This document shows, one piece after another, positions 1 through 7,783 of a stretch of 28,545 nt of DNA (position 1 is its first letter; each line of letters begins with the position of its first letter). The notes beneath the pieces were generated by a model, which was not told the origin of the DNA, made no database searches, and saw only the letters and a program-made list of their open reading frames with translations. A program made the translations under genes and the position numbers. Origin of the DNA: an uncultured Bacillaceae bacterium. GTDB taxonomy: Bacteria > Bacillota > Bacilli > Caldalkalibacillales > Caldalkalibacillaceae. The stretch covers positions 1-28,545 of the forward strand of contig CALBTX010000203.1 in the NCBI GenBank assembly GCA_937967685.1, written 5' to 3'.

Positions 1-1082
1 TCCATTTCAGAAAACTTAATTTCATATTCAAAATGAAGTTTTCTATAATAATCTTTTTCGACAAAGTCTGTAGGCTTAACCAATGTCTCCAAAGATTCAA
101 AGTAATGTAAATCCACTTCTTTTAACATGGCATAAACAAATTGTGAGCAAAACATAATGTTCGGTTTAAGTGACACTTTTGTGACAAGGCCAACTAAATT
201 GTAAGCGCTCCCTTCCAAATTAATTGACCTTATTTTCTTTAATAGCTTTTGTTTTTGTTCTCTTGTTGCTGGAATACTATAAACTATTATATTGCTATCT
301 TCTTTCTGATGAAACGATTTTAAATCTTCTACGTTTAATCCCGGCTGTTGTATATGATTTCCACCGTTATAACTAATTATTGTCCTTAAATTTTTATCGA
401 AACTTAGTGAAACATGATTATATTCCTTTTTTGTAAATACCGAAATCAATTCACTTGCTGGACTTCCAGTACTTGATAAAATGATATACACATTATTGTC
501 TTCCTTGATTGAAAGCTCACATTGTTCAAAGAATGTACTGGGGAGACTATTTTGACTGGTGTACTTCAGGTAACGGTGTTTCGGAATATCCGATAAAATC
601 TGTTCTAAGTTTGCTCTATTTATCTTTCCTTTACTTTCTATTGTCGTGTTAATGAAAGATTGACCTTTATCTTGTAATAACTTCAGTGCTTCAAAGGTTA
701 CAACATAGCCATTCTCATTTGATGGAAAAAATTTATTTTGTAGCACATAAAGATAATTAATATACAGTAAGGAAAAGGGTAAAAATATTAAAAGCACAGC
801 CATCATCTTTTTGCTGACCTCGAGAGAATCACTATCGTTCAATGGATAAATGACGGTAGCATTATAGGTTAGTTGAATCACAAATATCATAAGATAACCA
901 AGTAATAACAGCCTTTTTGCTCTTTTTGTATTTGATGTTTTCCAAAGATAACTCATTGAGAAGATGAACACGATTGTATATAACCAAACTAAAATGTCAG
1001 AATTGCTCCAAACAACAAGGAAAATGATAATAAAAATATATAAGATTAAGAACATAAATGAATACGTTTTTTTTAACTTCAT
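1..1082 (-). CDS. Membrane protein with permuted NlpC/P60 (papain-like, YiiX/LRAT-type) domain, 3' end cut off
   Basis: The reading frame is open from an ATG at 1082 to the window edge (360 codons, no stop), so the protein is C-terminally incomplete here. GAGGAG lies 11 nt upstream of the ATG. The N-terminal third holds four hydrophobic segments (about residues 8-26, 31-47, 57-76 and 93-114). The rest resembles circularly permuted NlpC/P60 enzymes: a His in YNHVSLSFD (H223) comes before a Cys in FCSQFVYAML (C312), followed by a VKPTDF motif. In the YiiX/YaeF/LRAT class His precedes Cys, and members are thiol hydrolases or acyltransferases acting on peptides or lipids. The fold call is from motif recognition and the substrate is unknown. 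GC content is near 30%, far below the neighbours, which suggests acquisition by transfer. Confidence 0.75.
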   Translation of the reverse strand, partial: MKLKKTYSFMFLILYIFIIIFLVVWSNSDILVWLYTIVFIFSMSYLWKTSNTKRAKRLLLLGYLMIFVIQLTYNATVIYPLNDSDSLEVSKKMMAVLLIFLPFSLLYINYLYVLQNKFFPSNENGYVVTFEALKLLQDKGQSFINTTIESKGKINRANLEQILSDIPKHRYLKYTSQNSLPSTFFEQCELSIKEDNNVYIILSSTGSPASELISVFTKKEYNHVSLSFDKNLRTIISYNGGNHIQQPGLNVEDLKSFHQKEDSNIIVYSIPATREQKQKLLKKIRSINLEGSAYNLVGLVTKVSLKPNIMFCSQFVYAMLKEVDLHYFESLETLVKPTDFVEKDYYRKLHFEYEIKFSEM

Positions 1083-1106
1083 TAAACCGCTGTCTCCTCA
1101 CTGGTG

Positions 1107-1305
1107 CTAGACCACCCTTGACATCAACACGACCGTCTCCACATGACGCAAAAAACCTTTGTGTTCATGTTCATTGTAAGCAGGAATGCCCAGCCGGACG
1201 GCCAATTGTTTGACCCGCCCGACGATTGGATTTTTGTTCATGCTGGATTAAGCATTCCTGCATATCGATGATATGATGGGAACCCTTTTTTGTACGGGAA
1301 TATTC
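1107..1305 (-). pseudogene. rlmCD: Remnant of 23S rRNA (uracil-5-)-methyltransferase gene (RlmD/RlmCD type)
   Basis: Two minus-strand frames give adjacent pieces of the RlmD family. The upstream piece contains GSHHIDDMQECLIQHE (from about 1284), matching the family's S-H-[DH]-I-x-D-[MI]-x-x-C-L-I-Q signature. After a frameshift near 1230-1240 the next frame reads VKQLAVRLGIPAYNEHEHKG and then FLRHV, matching the following segment (GI-x-Y-[DN]-E-x-x-H-K-G-x-L-R-H). About ten residues usually found after LRHV appear deleted, and a TAG at 1107-1109 ends it. The TRAM domain, SAM-binding site and catalytic Cys regions are all missing, so it cannot be functional. In B. subtilis rlmCD (yefA) follows dgkB, so the position fits a decayed native gene. 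An intact copy may exist elsewhere. Confidence 0.65.
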
Positions 1306-1337
1306 TCCATGACCTTCAAGATCCTCACCTTGCTACA

Positions 1338-2240
1338 CTATGAAGCAAACAATTCCTTGATCCGGTCAAACAAAGAGATGAGGTAATCCAATGCTTTGCG
1401 AATGAAGTTGCGCGTATCTTCGGAGTCTAAAATGTCATTTAAGTTATCGCGTATGTTTTGCAATTGATCACTCACTTGCCCCCAGTCAATGTTCAACCCT
1501 TTTAATCTCTTGAGCAGATGGACAAGGGCATCGACATCTTCATCGGTCAGTTCAATATTTAATTCGGCGGCCACGTCCAAAACGAGCTGTCTGAAATCCT
1601 CATCGGTTTCCAATGTGCGGTTATCGAGCTGTTCTTTCAATCGTCTCATCAGCTCCGCCGCTTCAGCCGCACCGATATTTTCCGCCAGTTCGGCCGTGCG
1701 CACCATTTCTTCATTCGCCACTTGTTTCTGCTCTTCGGAAATTTCCGTATCGGCCGCCTCTTCGAACGCCTTGGTCAGACCCGTCAGTCCCGCTGTTCCG
1801 GACACCTCAAATGGAGCCGTCACGTACACGTCGGCATCTTTCACCCCCGCGGTGGCCAAAGCGTTGGCATACATTTCCTCAGTCACCCAAGTAATATTGT
1901 TCGTTTCAACCTTGATGCCCGATCCTTCTTCACTGATGACGATTCTCGTCGAGGAAATCGCTCTGTCCCCAATAATGCTTGCATCAATATAATCCCCCAA
2001 ATATTGGTGTTCTTCTTCATTGGAGACGTACAGGATTGGCACCTCTTCATCCACGCCCATTTCGTCCAACAACTGGTTCTGCTGTGCTTCGGACAAGTCC
2101 TCGCCCAAAGTGACGACCGTTTCACCTGTAATCGCATCGGCGGCCACGAAGGCAGGCCATAGTGAGAACGCCAATAAAACGACCAGCACACTGGCAATCC
2201 ATTGTTTGTACCTTCTTTGAATCATCCATTGCATCTTCAC
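1338..2240 (-). CDS. DUF1002 domain exported protein (YpuA-like)
   Basis: This 300-residue protein has a hydrophobic N-terminal segment (about residues 13-35, ending near AFVAAD) that can be a signal peptide or anchor. It is followed by a region typical of DUF1002, with the ITGETVVTLGEDLS motif and a helical, acidic C-terminal half. The start is a GTG at 2240 with GGGGG five bases upstream; an ATG two codons in is an alternative. B. subtilis YpuA is the best-known relative, and its biochemical role is not established. The gene begins 13 bp after dgkB on the same strand, so the two are probably co-transcribed. Family assignment is good, function unknown. Confidence 0.85.
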   Translation of the reverse strand: MKMQWMIQRRYKQWIASVLVVLLAFSLWPAFVAADAITGETVVTLGEDLSEAQQNQLLDEMGVDEEVPILYVSNEEEHQYLGDYIDASIIGDRAISSTRIVISEEGSGIKVETNNITWVTEEMYANALATAGVKDADVYVTAPFEVSGTAGLTGLTKAFEEAADTEISEEQKQVANEEMVRTAELAENIGAAEAAELMRRLKEQLDNRTLETDEDFRQLVLDVAAELNIELTDEDVDALVHLLKRLKGLNIDWGQVSDQLQNIRDNLNDILDSEDTRNFIRKALDYLISLFDRIKELFAS

Positions 2241-2253
2241 TTATTCCCCCTTT

Positions 2254-3147
2254 TTAAACTGTTTCATGCGGAATCAGCATGGTCAAATGTTTATGCAACA
2301 CTTGAAAATGACAGGGCAACCGGCCTCCGCGCTCGCCATCCAGATTCACTTGTACGGGTTCGGGAGAAGTCACCTCAAGTTCCGCCGTTTGAAAATAGAT
2401 CACTCTGGAATCCTTTAAATGTTCTCCCCGAAGTGCTTGAGTCGCCAAACGAATGAATTCAGGGATACTCGTTTTCTTCACCACGAGCACATCAAAGTAA
2501 CCGTCTTCCAGCTTGGCGTTCGGTGCCAATTTTTCAAACCCTCCGACAGAAGGGCTGTTTGCCACCAGAAAAAGCATGATTTCTTCGTCAATCATCATTT
2601 CCCGTGAAGTGATTTTCATGCGCGTCGGCTTCAGAAAGACCAGTTTTTCAATCCCCTTGACATAATAAGCCAGCTGACCCAACATCGTCTTCAATTTACT
2701 CGGTACTTCATACGTCAGTTCCGTTAACGTTCCACCTCCGGCAATATTGACAAAATATTGATCATTGGCTTTCCCAATATCCATTTTTTTCTCCTGTCCG
2801 CCAGTGAGCACTTGACAGGCTGCTTCTATGTTTCTGGGAATACCCAATGCTCTTGCAAAATCATTCGTCGTCCCGGCCGGAATTATGCCCAGTTTAGGCC
2901 GATGCGTTTCCCCGGCCAGCCCATTGATCACTTCACATAACGTCCCATCACCGCCGGCTGCCACCACCAGATCATATTGGCGCTCAACGGCCAGAGCGGC
3001 AGCTTTCGTCGCATCTTTTAGACCGGTCGTGGCGTGACAGGAAGTTTCATAGCCCGCTTTCTCCAATTGATCCAAACAATACGGGATATGCTTTTTAAAA
3101 ACTTCGCGCCCCGCTGAAGGATTATAAATAATACGTGCTCTCTGCAT
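2254..3147 (-). CDS. dgkB: Diacylglycerol kinase (lipid kinase)
   Basis: DgkB phosphorylates diacylglycerol released during lipoteichoic acid synthesis to phosphatidic acid, returning it to phospholipid synthesis at the inner face of the membrane. The 297-residue protein starts with RARIIYNPSAG and carries the nucleotide-binding GGDGT motif at about residues 65-69, followed by CEVINGL. The C-terminal half has the family's NSPSVGGF and LEDGYFDVLVV segments. Length matches DgkB (about 300 residues). The ATG at 3147 has GGTGATC just upstream. It is separated from gatB by a terminator and has its own promoter, as expected for the yerQ position in Bacillus. Confidence 0.93.
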   Translation of the reverse strand: MQRARIIYNPSAGREVFKKHIPYCLDQLEKAGYETSCHATTGLKDATKAAALAVERQYDLVVAAGGDGTLCEVINGLAGETHRPKLGIIPAGTTNDFARALGIPRNIEAACQVLTGGQEKKMDIGKANDQYFVNIAGGGTLTELTYEVPSKLKTMLGQLAYYVKGIEKLVFLKPTRMKITSREMMIDEEIMLFLVANSPSVGGFEKLAPNAKLEDGYFDVLVVKKTSIPEFIRLATQALRGEHLKDSRVIYFQTAELEVTSPEPVQVNLDGERGGRLPCHFQVLHKHLTMLIPHETV

Positions 3148-3184
3148 AAGATCACCCAGGCTGTTTGCTGATCAATTTTATCTC

Positions 3185-3213
3185 ATCATACTTCTTTTAG
3201 CGACGCTTGTCAT
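3185..3213 (-). promoter_or_regulatory. SigA-type promoter for dgkB
   Basis: Read on the minus strand, ATGACA (3213-3208) and TATGAT (3190-3185) are separated by exactly 17 bp. Each hexamer matches the vegetative consensus at five of six positions. The site lies 38 bp upstream of the dgkB ATG and downstream of the gatB terminator, so dgkB and the DUF1002 gene likely form their own transcript. Confidence 0.6.
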
Positions 3214-3282
3214 CCACTATTGTATGCCGCGGAACGGATCTTGTCTTCAAGCGTTCAATATTTCAGGTGATTCCTAAAGCTT

Positions 3283-3311
3283 AAAAAAGAGGACTTGCTC
3301 TGAAGCCCTCT
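3283..3311 (-). terminator. Rho-independent terminator of the gatCAB operon
   Basis: On the minus strand AGAGGGCTT pairs with AAGTCCTCT (9 bp, one G-U pair) around a 6-nt loop and is followed by a run of T residues. It starts 20 bp after the gatB stop codon. Confidence 0.8.
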
Positions 3312-3330
3312 CTCTGATGAACGTGAATAT

Positions 3331-4764
3331 TCAGCGTTTGTCGATTTCTTCCTTCAGCAAGCGGTTAACCACTTGAGGATTGGCTTTGCCTTTCGTTGCT
3401 TTCATCACCTGTCCGACCAAAAAACCGATGGCCCGATCTTTTCCGGCTTTGTAATCATCAATTGATTTCTGGTTGTTGTCCAACACTTCGGTGACGATTT
3501 TGGCAAGCTCTCCTTCATCGCTGATCTGCACGAGCCCTTTTGCTTTGACGATCTGCTCGGGATCTCCTCCAGATTCAATCAGCTCCTGAAAGACGGTTTT
3601 GGCGATCTTCCCGCTGATCGTGCCTTTTTCAATCAATTGAATCAGTTTACCCAGACTTTCCGGCGTGAGAGCGACCTCATCCAGTTCTTTCTGCTTGGCA
3701 TTCAAATAACCTAACACTTCACCCATCATCCAGTTGGCCACTTGTTTCGGATCGTTGACGTGCTGGATCGCCGCTTCGAAGAAGTCGGCCAGCTGCTTTG
3801 AGGCCGTTAACACGCCTGCATCATAATCAGAAAGCCCGTAACTTTGTGTGTATCTTTCCTTGCGTGCATCCGGCAATTCAGGAATCGTTCTGCGGATGTC
3901 CTCCAGCATTTGTTCGCTAATGTGCACGGGGACGAGGTCAGGTTCGGGAAAATAACGGTAGTCATGCGCTTCTTCTTTGCCCCGCATGCTCACCGTGACT
4001 TCCTTTTCTTCATCCCAACGCCGGGTTTCCTGAACCACTTTCCCCCCGGATAAAAGCACTTTTTCCTGCCTGGCAGCCTCGTATTCGAGTGCTTTCTGAA
4101 CCCCGCGGAAGGAGTTCATGTTTTTCAATTCCGTCCGTGTTCCGAATGCTTCTTGGCCGACGGGCCGGATGGAAATGTTGGCGTCACATCTTAAGGAACC
4201 TTCTTCCATCTTACAGTCAGACACTTCCGTATATTGCAGAACGGCTTTCAATTTCTCCAAATAAGCATACCCTTCTTCCGGGGAACGGATATCTGGTTCA
4301 GAGACGATCTCAATCAGCGGTGTTCCCACGCGGTTAAAGTCAACCAATGAATAGTCCCCATTGGCCGCGTGAGTTAATTTGCCGGCATCTTCTTCCAAAT
4401 GCAGACGGGTGATACCAATCCGCTTTTTCTTGCCGTCCACTTCAATGTCCAACCAGCCGTTGCGGCCGATCGGTTTGTCATATTGCGACGTTTGATAAGC
4501 TTTGGGCAGATCGGGATAAAAATAATTTTTGCGGTCAAATTTGCTTTCGGTGGTGATGTCGCAATTCAAAGCGAGCGCCGCTTTGACGGCATATTCCAAC
4601 GCTTTTTTGTTCAAAACGGGCAGCACGCCAGGATGTCCCAAACAAATGGGGCACGTATGCGTGTTTGGCGGTGCTCCGAATGCGGTTGAACAACTGCAGA
4701 AGATTTTCGTCTCAGTCGATAATTCGGCGTGCACTTCCAAACCGACGACGGTTTCAAAATTCAT
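3331..4764 (-). CDS. gatB: Asp-tRNA(Asn)/Glu-tRNA(Gln) amidotransferase subunit B
   Basis: GatB binds mischarged Glu-tRNA(Gln) or Asp-tRNA(Asn), phosphorylates the acyl group with ATP and accepts ammonia channelled from GatA. The 477-residue protein has the family start ETVVGLEVHAEL and a four-Cys zinc cluster (C23, C25, C38, C41, in FCSCS and CPICLGHPG). It also has the DFNRVGTPLIEIVSEPD segment and the HDYRYFPEPDL motif. The C-terminal YqeY-like tail, ending NPQVVNRLLKEEI, is complete. It follows gatA after 15 bp and ends the gatCAB operon at a terminator. Confidence 0.97.
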   Translation of the reverse strand: MNFETVVGLEVHAELSTETKIFCSCSTAFGAPPNTHTCPICLGHPGVLPVLNKKALEYAVKAALALNCDITTESKFDRKNYFYPDLPKAYQTSQYDKPIGRNGWLDIEVDGKKKRIGITRLHLEEDAGKLTHAANGDYSLVDFNRVGTPLIEIVSEPDIRSPEEGYAYLEKLKAVLQYTEVSDCKMEEGSLRCDANISIRPVGQEAFGTRTELKNMNSFRGVQKALEYEAARQEKVLLSGGKVVQETRRWDEEKEVTVSMRGKEEAHDYRYFPEPDLVPVHISEQMLEDIRRTIPELPDARKERYTQSYGLSDYDAGVLTASKQLADFFEAAIQHVNDPKQVANWMMGEVLGYLNAKQKELDEVALTPESLGKLIQLIEKGTISGKIAKTVFQELIESGGDPEQIVKAKGLVQISDEGELAKIVTEVLDNNQKSIDDYKAGKDRAIGFLVGQVMKATKGKANPQVVNRLLKEEIDKR

Positions 4765-4779
4765 CTCTGTTTTCCCCCC

Positions 4780-6237
4780 TTACAAATTCGGTCGAGCCTG
4801 ATGGTGCTCCGTATTTTGTTCAAAAGCATGTGCGACCTTCAACAGCGTGGATTCATCAAATGCTTTGCCGATGATTTGCATCCCCACCGGAAGCCCTTGA
4901 CTGTCGAATCCGCAGGGAACACTCATCGCAGGCAAACCGGCCAAATTAACGGGACAAGTTAAAATGTCTTCTTGATACATATCGGTGACGTCTTCCGTTT
5001 TTTCACCGATTTTAAAGGCGGTCGAAGTGGTTGTCGGGCCGATGACGACATCGCATTCGGCAAAAATATTGTCAAAATCCTGTTTAACCAAGGTCCTCGC
5101 TTTTTGCGCTTTCAAATAATAAGCATCGTAATAACCGGAACTTAAGGAATGGGTGCCGAGCATGATGCGTCTTTTGACTTCCGGACCAAATCCTTGACTT
5201 CTCGTTTTTTTGTATAAATCCATTAAGTTGTCCGCTTCTTCCGCACGTGTGCCGTAACGAATACCGTCAAAGCGGGCCAAATTCGAAGAAGCTTCCGACG
5301 AGGAAATAATGTAGTAAGCGGCGATACTTGATTCGGTATGCGGCAGGGAAACTTCCTTAATGTTTGCGCCCAGTTTCTCCAAAACCTGCAAGGCTTCGTT
5401 CACTCTCTCTTTCACTTCTGGAGAGATGCCGTCGCCCATATATTCTTTGGGCACGCCGATCGTCATCCCGTCAATGTTTCCGTCAAGAGCGGAAACGTAG
5501 TCGGGAATATCCGTTTGGACAGATGTTGAATCTTGCGGATCATACCCGGCTAGAACTTGGAGCAGATATGCCGCATCTTCAACATTTTTAGTGATCGGAC
5601 CGATCTGATCCAGTGAGGACGCATAGGCCACCAAGCCGAATCTGGAAACAAGGCCGTAGCTCGGTTTCAAACCGACCACACCACAATAAGCGGCGGGAAT
5701 GCGAATCGAGCCACCTGTATCGGAGGCCAGGGCAAAATAGACCTCCCGGGCAGCGACAGCCGCAGCAGGTCCACCGCTCGATCCCCCGGGCACACGTTCA
5801 GCATCCCACGGATTATGTACGATACCAAAAGCGGAATTTTCATTGGATGAGCCCATGGCGAATTCATCCATATTCATTTTGCCAATCATGACGGCTTGCG
5901 CTTCAAACAGCTTTTTTATGACCGTGGCGTCAAAAATAGGCACGTAGTTGGCAAGCATTCGGCTGGCACAAGTTGTTTTAACGTTTTTCGTGGATATATT
6001 ATCCTTGATTCCGACGGGCAGGCCGAACAGAAGACCTTTTTGCTTTTCCGCCGCATGCCTGTCCAATTCTTCCGCTCTTTGCAGCGCGCGTTCGGCATCC
6101 ACCGTCAAAAATGCATTCAGCCGATCATCAACTTCTTTGATCCGCTCCAAGGAAGCATGGATGAGCTGACTTACGGTCAATTCTTTTTTCTGCAATTGAT
6201 CATGTATCTCTTGCAAACGCAAATCCAGGATGGTCAT
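4780..6237 (-). CDS. gatA: Asp-tRNA(Asn)/Glu-tRNA(Gln) amidotransferase subunit A
   Basis: GatA is the glutaminase of the GatCAB complex and supplies ammonia for transamidation of tRNA-bound Glu or Asp. The amidase Ser-cisSer-Lys triad is visible: K78 in GIKDN, S153 in GGSSGG and S177 in ASDTGGSIR. The ATG at 6237 was chosen because AGGGGG sits six bases upstream and because the resulting 485 residues equal the usual length. A GTG at 6252, overlapping the gatC stop as GTGA, would add five residues. The gene is the middle one of gatC-gatA-gatB. Confidence 0.96.
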   Translation of the reverse strand: MTILDLRLQEIHDQLQKKELTVSQLIHASLERIKEVDDRLNAFLTVDAERALQRAEELDRHAAEKQKGLLFGLPVGIKDNISTKNVKTTCASRMLANYVPIFDATVIKKLFEAQAVMIGKMNMDEFAMGSSNENSAFGIVHNPWDAERVPGGSSGGPAAAVAAREVYFALASDTGGSIRIPAAYCGVVGLKPSYGLVSRFGLVAYASSLDQIGPITKNVEDAAYLLQVLAGYDPQDSTSVQTDIPDYVSALDGNIDGMTIGVPKEYMGDGISPEVKERVNEALQVLEKLGANIKEVSLPHTESSIAAYYIISSSEASSNLARFDGIRYGTRAEEADNLMDLYKKTRSQGFGPEVKRRIMLGTHSLSSGYYDAYYLKAQKARTLVKQDFDNIFAECDVVIGPTTTSTAFKIGEKTEDVTDMYQEDILTCPVNLAGLPAMSVPCGFDSQGLPVGMQIIGKAFDESTLLKVAHAFEQNTEHHQARPNL

Positions 6238-6248
6238 CGTCTTCCCCC

Positions 6249-6557
6249 TCACTCATCTTCCAATATACTGGGTACTTTCACCTGCTGATGTTTGTGATCC
6301 GCCGCGTTTTTCAACGCCTCCTCAACAGGGATGGATTCATGGACTTCATCTTCACGAAAAACATTGTGAATCGACAGCACATTGCTCATCGGGGCGACCT
6401 GTTTGCGGCTCAGTTCGTCGTCAAGTGTGTTCACTTGCTGAGCAAACTCAAGAATTGAAGCCATATCTTTGGCAAAAGCCTTTTTCTCTTCTTCACTTAA
6501 TTCCAGCCGCGCCAAATGGGCCACATGTTCGACCTGTTCCTTTGTCAATTCGCTCAT
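6249..6557 (-). CDS. gatC: Asp-tRNA(Asn)/Glu-tRNA(Gln) amidotransferase subunit C
   Basis: GatC is the small subunit that wraps around GatA and stabilises its contact with GatB. The 102-residue protein shows the family N-terminus (EQVEHVAHLARLELSEEE), the middle MSNVL segment (usually a proline-rich P-x-x-x-V motif), and a C-terminal REDEV-x-x-S-x-P-x-EEALKNA region. The ATG is preceded by AGAGGAGGT at good spacing. It is the first gene of the gatCAB operon, directly downstream of a well-formed promoter. Confidence 0.95.
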   Translation of the reverse strand: MSELTKEQVEHVAHLARLELSEEEKKAFAKDMASILEFAQQVNTLDDELSRKQVAPMSNVLSIHNVFREDEVHESIPVEEALKNAADHKHQQVKVPSILEDE

Positions 6558-6599
6558 GCTTTCAACCTCCTCTGGGACACGCTAACATCATAATCATAA

Positions 6600-6628
6600 A
6601 TAATACCAAAGAATGGCATCCCAATCAA
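6600..6628 (-). promoter_or_regulatory. SigA-type promoter for gatCAB
   Basis: On the minus strand TTGATT (6628-6623) and TATTAT (6605-6600) are separated by 17 bp. The predicted start of transcription is about 35 bp upstream of the gatC ATG. The promoter begins only a few bases after the stop codon of the upstream lipoprotein gene. Confidence 0.6.
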
Positions 6629-6632
6629 ACGC

Positions 6633-7739
6633 TCAGCGGTAAATGTGCATCATCGGTTCTTCACCAATCTTGCGCACAAAAACGGACTGCGGTTGATGTA
6701 CGGTCTGCACATAAAGATTCAAATGAACCTCTTCCGGAAAAATTTCCACCGCTTTTCCTCCCAAAAATTGAGTGAGCTGAATCACCTCGGTTTTGGAGGC
6801 AAATTCGGCCGTCGCTTCCAACGTTAATTCGACGAGTTGTCCCTCCAAAAAACGACCGGTGCCGACCAAACCCAAGTTGTGGGGGAAGTATTCCCTAACT
6901 TCCCCGCGAAGCTGAGAAAATGCATGGCTCAATTCCGGATCAAACTCTTCGAGCGGACCTGAAGGAAAGACGAGAAAGAATTCATTAATGGTTTTCCAGT
7001 TCGTTATTTCAGTCGACCCTTCGATTGCTTCTCCGACAGACAAAAAGTTCCCCGGGGCCAATTCATTCTGCTGTTCCAATTGATACAAGGCAACAATAAT
7101 GGGGATTTGTTCCGCTTCGGGATTGGAGCGCAAGCGCTGCACAAGTTGATCGGCCATGGCCTGCCCGTATATTCTTAATTCTTCTTCCCCGAAATACATC
7201 GTTTGCGTTTCTTCTGTTTCTTCATTAATGATTTCTTCGTAAGTGGAAGCCAGAGACAAACCGATGACAATCCCTGCCAACGATTCGCCCTGCTCATCCA
7301 TGTAATTATGCTCCAAAATGTGGACGAGGACGCGTCCGGGTGCGTCTTCCGGATTGAGCCCGTCGGGATGATCCTCGCTTTTGGTTTGTAACCATTCATC
7401 TAGATCGGAAGAGGCAATCAGCTGTCCTTCGCGAAACAAATGATTATCGACCGGAAAATAATCCTGGGCAATTTCCAAAAGCCCCAGTTCCACATGATCC
7501 GCATCCAGGCGGTGATTGACGCTGCTGTAGAGCCTTCCCCTCGTTTGACTCGGTTCATACGGGACGACACCTTGATAATAGTTTTCATTTATTTCGATGT
7601 CAGGGGCAACGACGGAAGCGTCTTCGCTATCAGGCAGCTCCGCCGGTTCTTCCTCTTCGAAGGGGAAACATCCCGTCAAAACGAATAAGCACAGCACCAT
7701 CAACCAAAAAAAACCATCTCTTACCGTCCTCTGTAACAA
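6633..7739 (-). CDS. CamS family lipoprotein (YerH-like, sex-pheromone precursor family)
   Basis: This 368-residue protein begins with a lipoprotein signal peptide: hydrophobic residues 10-20, then the lipobox LTGC with the lipidated Cys at about 24. It matches the CamS family (B. subtilis YerH, S. aureus CamS), whose signal peptide can be processed to a peptide pheromone in some cocci; the body's role in bacilli is unknown. The start is a TTG at 7739 preceded by GGAGAAGG; no ATG exists upstream of the signal sequence in frame. It lies 44 bp after an ABC permease gene with no terminator in between, so it may be the last gene of the sigma-factor operon. It occupies the yerH position of the B. 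subtilis cluster. Confidence 0.85.
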   Translation of the reverse strand: MLQRTVRDGFFWLMVLCLFVLTGCFPFEEEEPAELPDSEDASVVAPDIEINENYYQGVVPYEPSQTRGRLYSSVNHRLDADHVELGLLEIAQDYFPVDNHLFREGQLIASSDLDEWLQTKSEDHPDGLNPEDAPGRVLVHILEHNYMDEQGESLAGIVIGLSLASTYEEIINEETEETQTMYFGEEELRIYGQAMADQLVQRLRSNPEAEQIPIIVALYQLEQQNELAPGNFLSVGEAIEGSTEITNWKTINEFFLVFPSGPLEEFDPELSHAFSQLRGEVREYFPHNLGLVGTGRFLEGQLVELTLEATAEFASKTEVIQLTQFLGGKAVEIFPEEVHLNLYVQTVHQPQSVFVRKIGEEPMMHIYR

Positions 7740-7783
7740 GGGCCATCCTTCTCCTTACCGCAAAATATCTACAGATCGATCAC

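Noticed and set aside
1262..1277. Palindromic ATCATATCGATGATAT as a terminator or element end
   Set aside because: It has no T tract, and it lies within the coding-like part of the methyltransferase remnant (HHIDDM codons).
1489..2162. Overlapping plus-strand open frames opposite the DUF1002 gene
   Set aside because: They are low-complexity Ser/Arg/Pro-rich antisense frames without ribosome binding sites or family motifs.
6230..6775. A 181-codon plus-strand frame across gatC and the gatCAB promoter
   Set aside because: It is antisense to gatC and CamS, has odd Cys/His/Pro-rich composition and no ribosome binding site.
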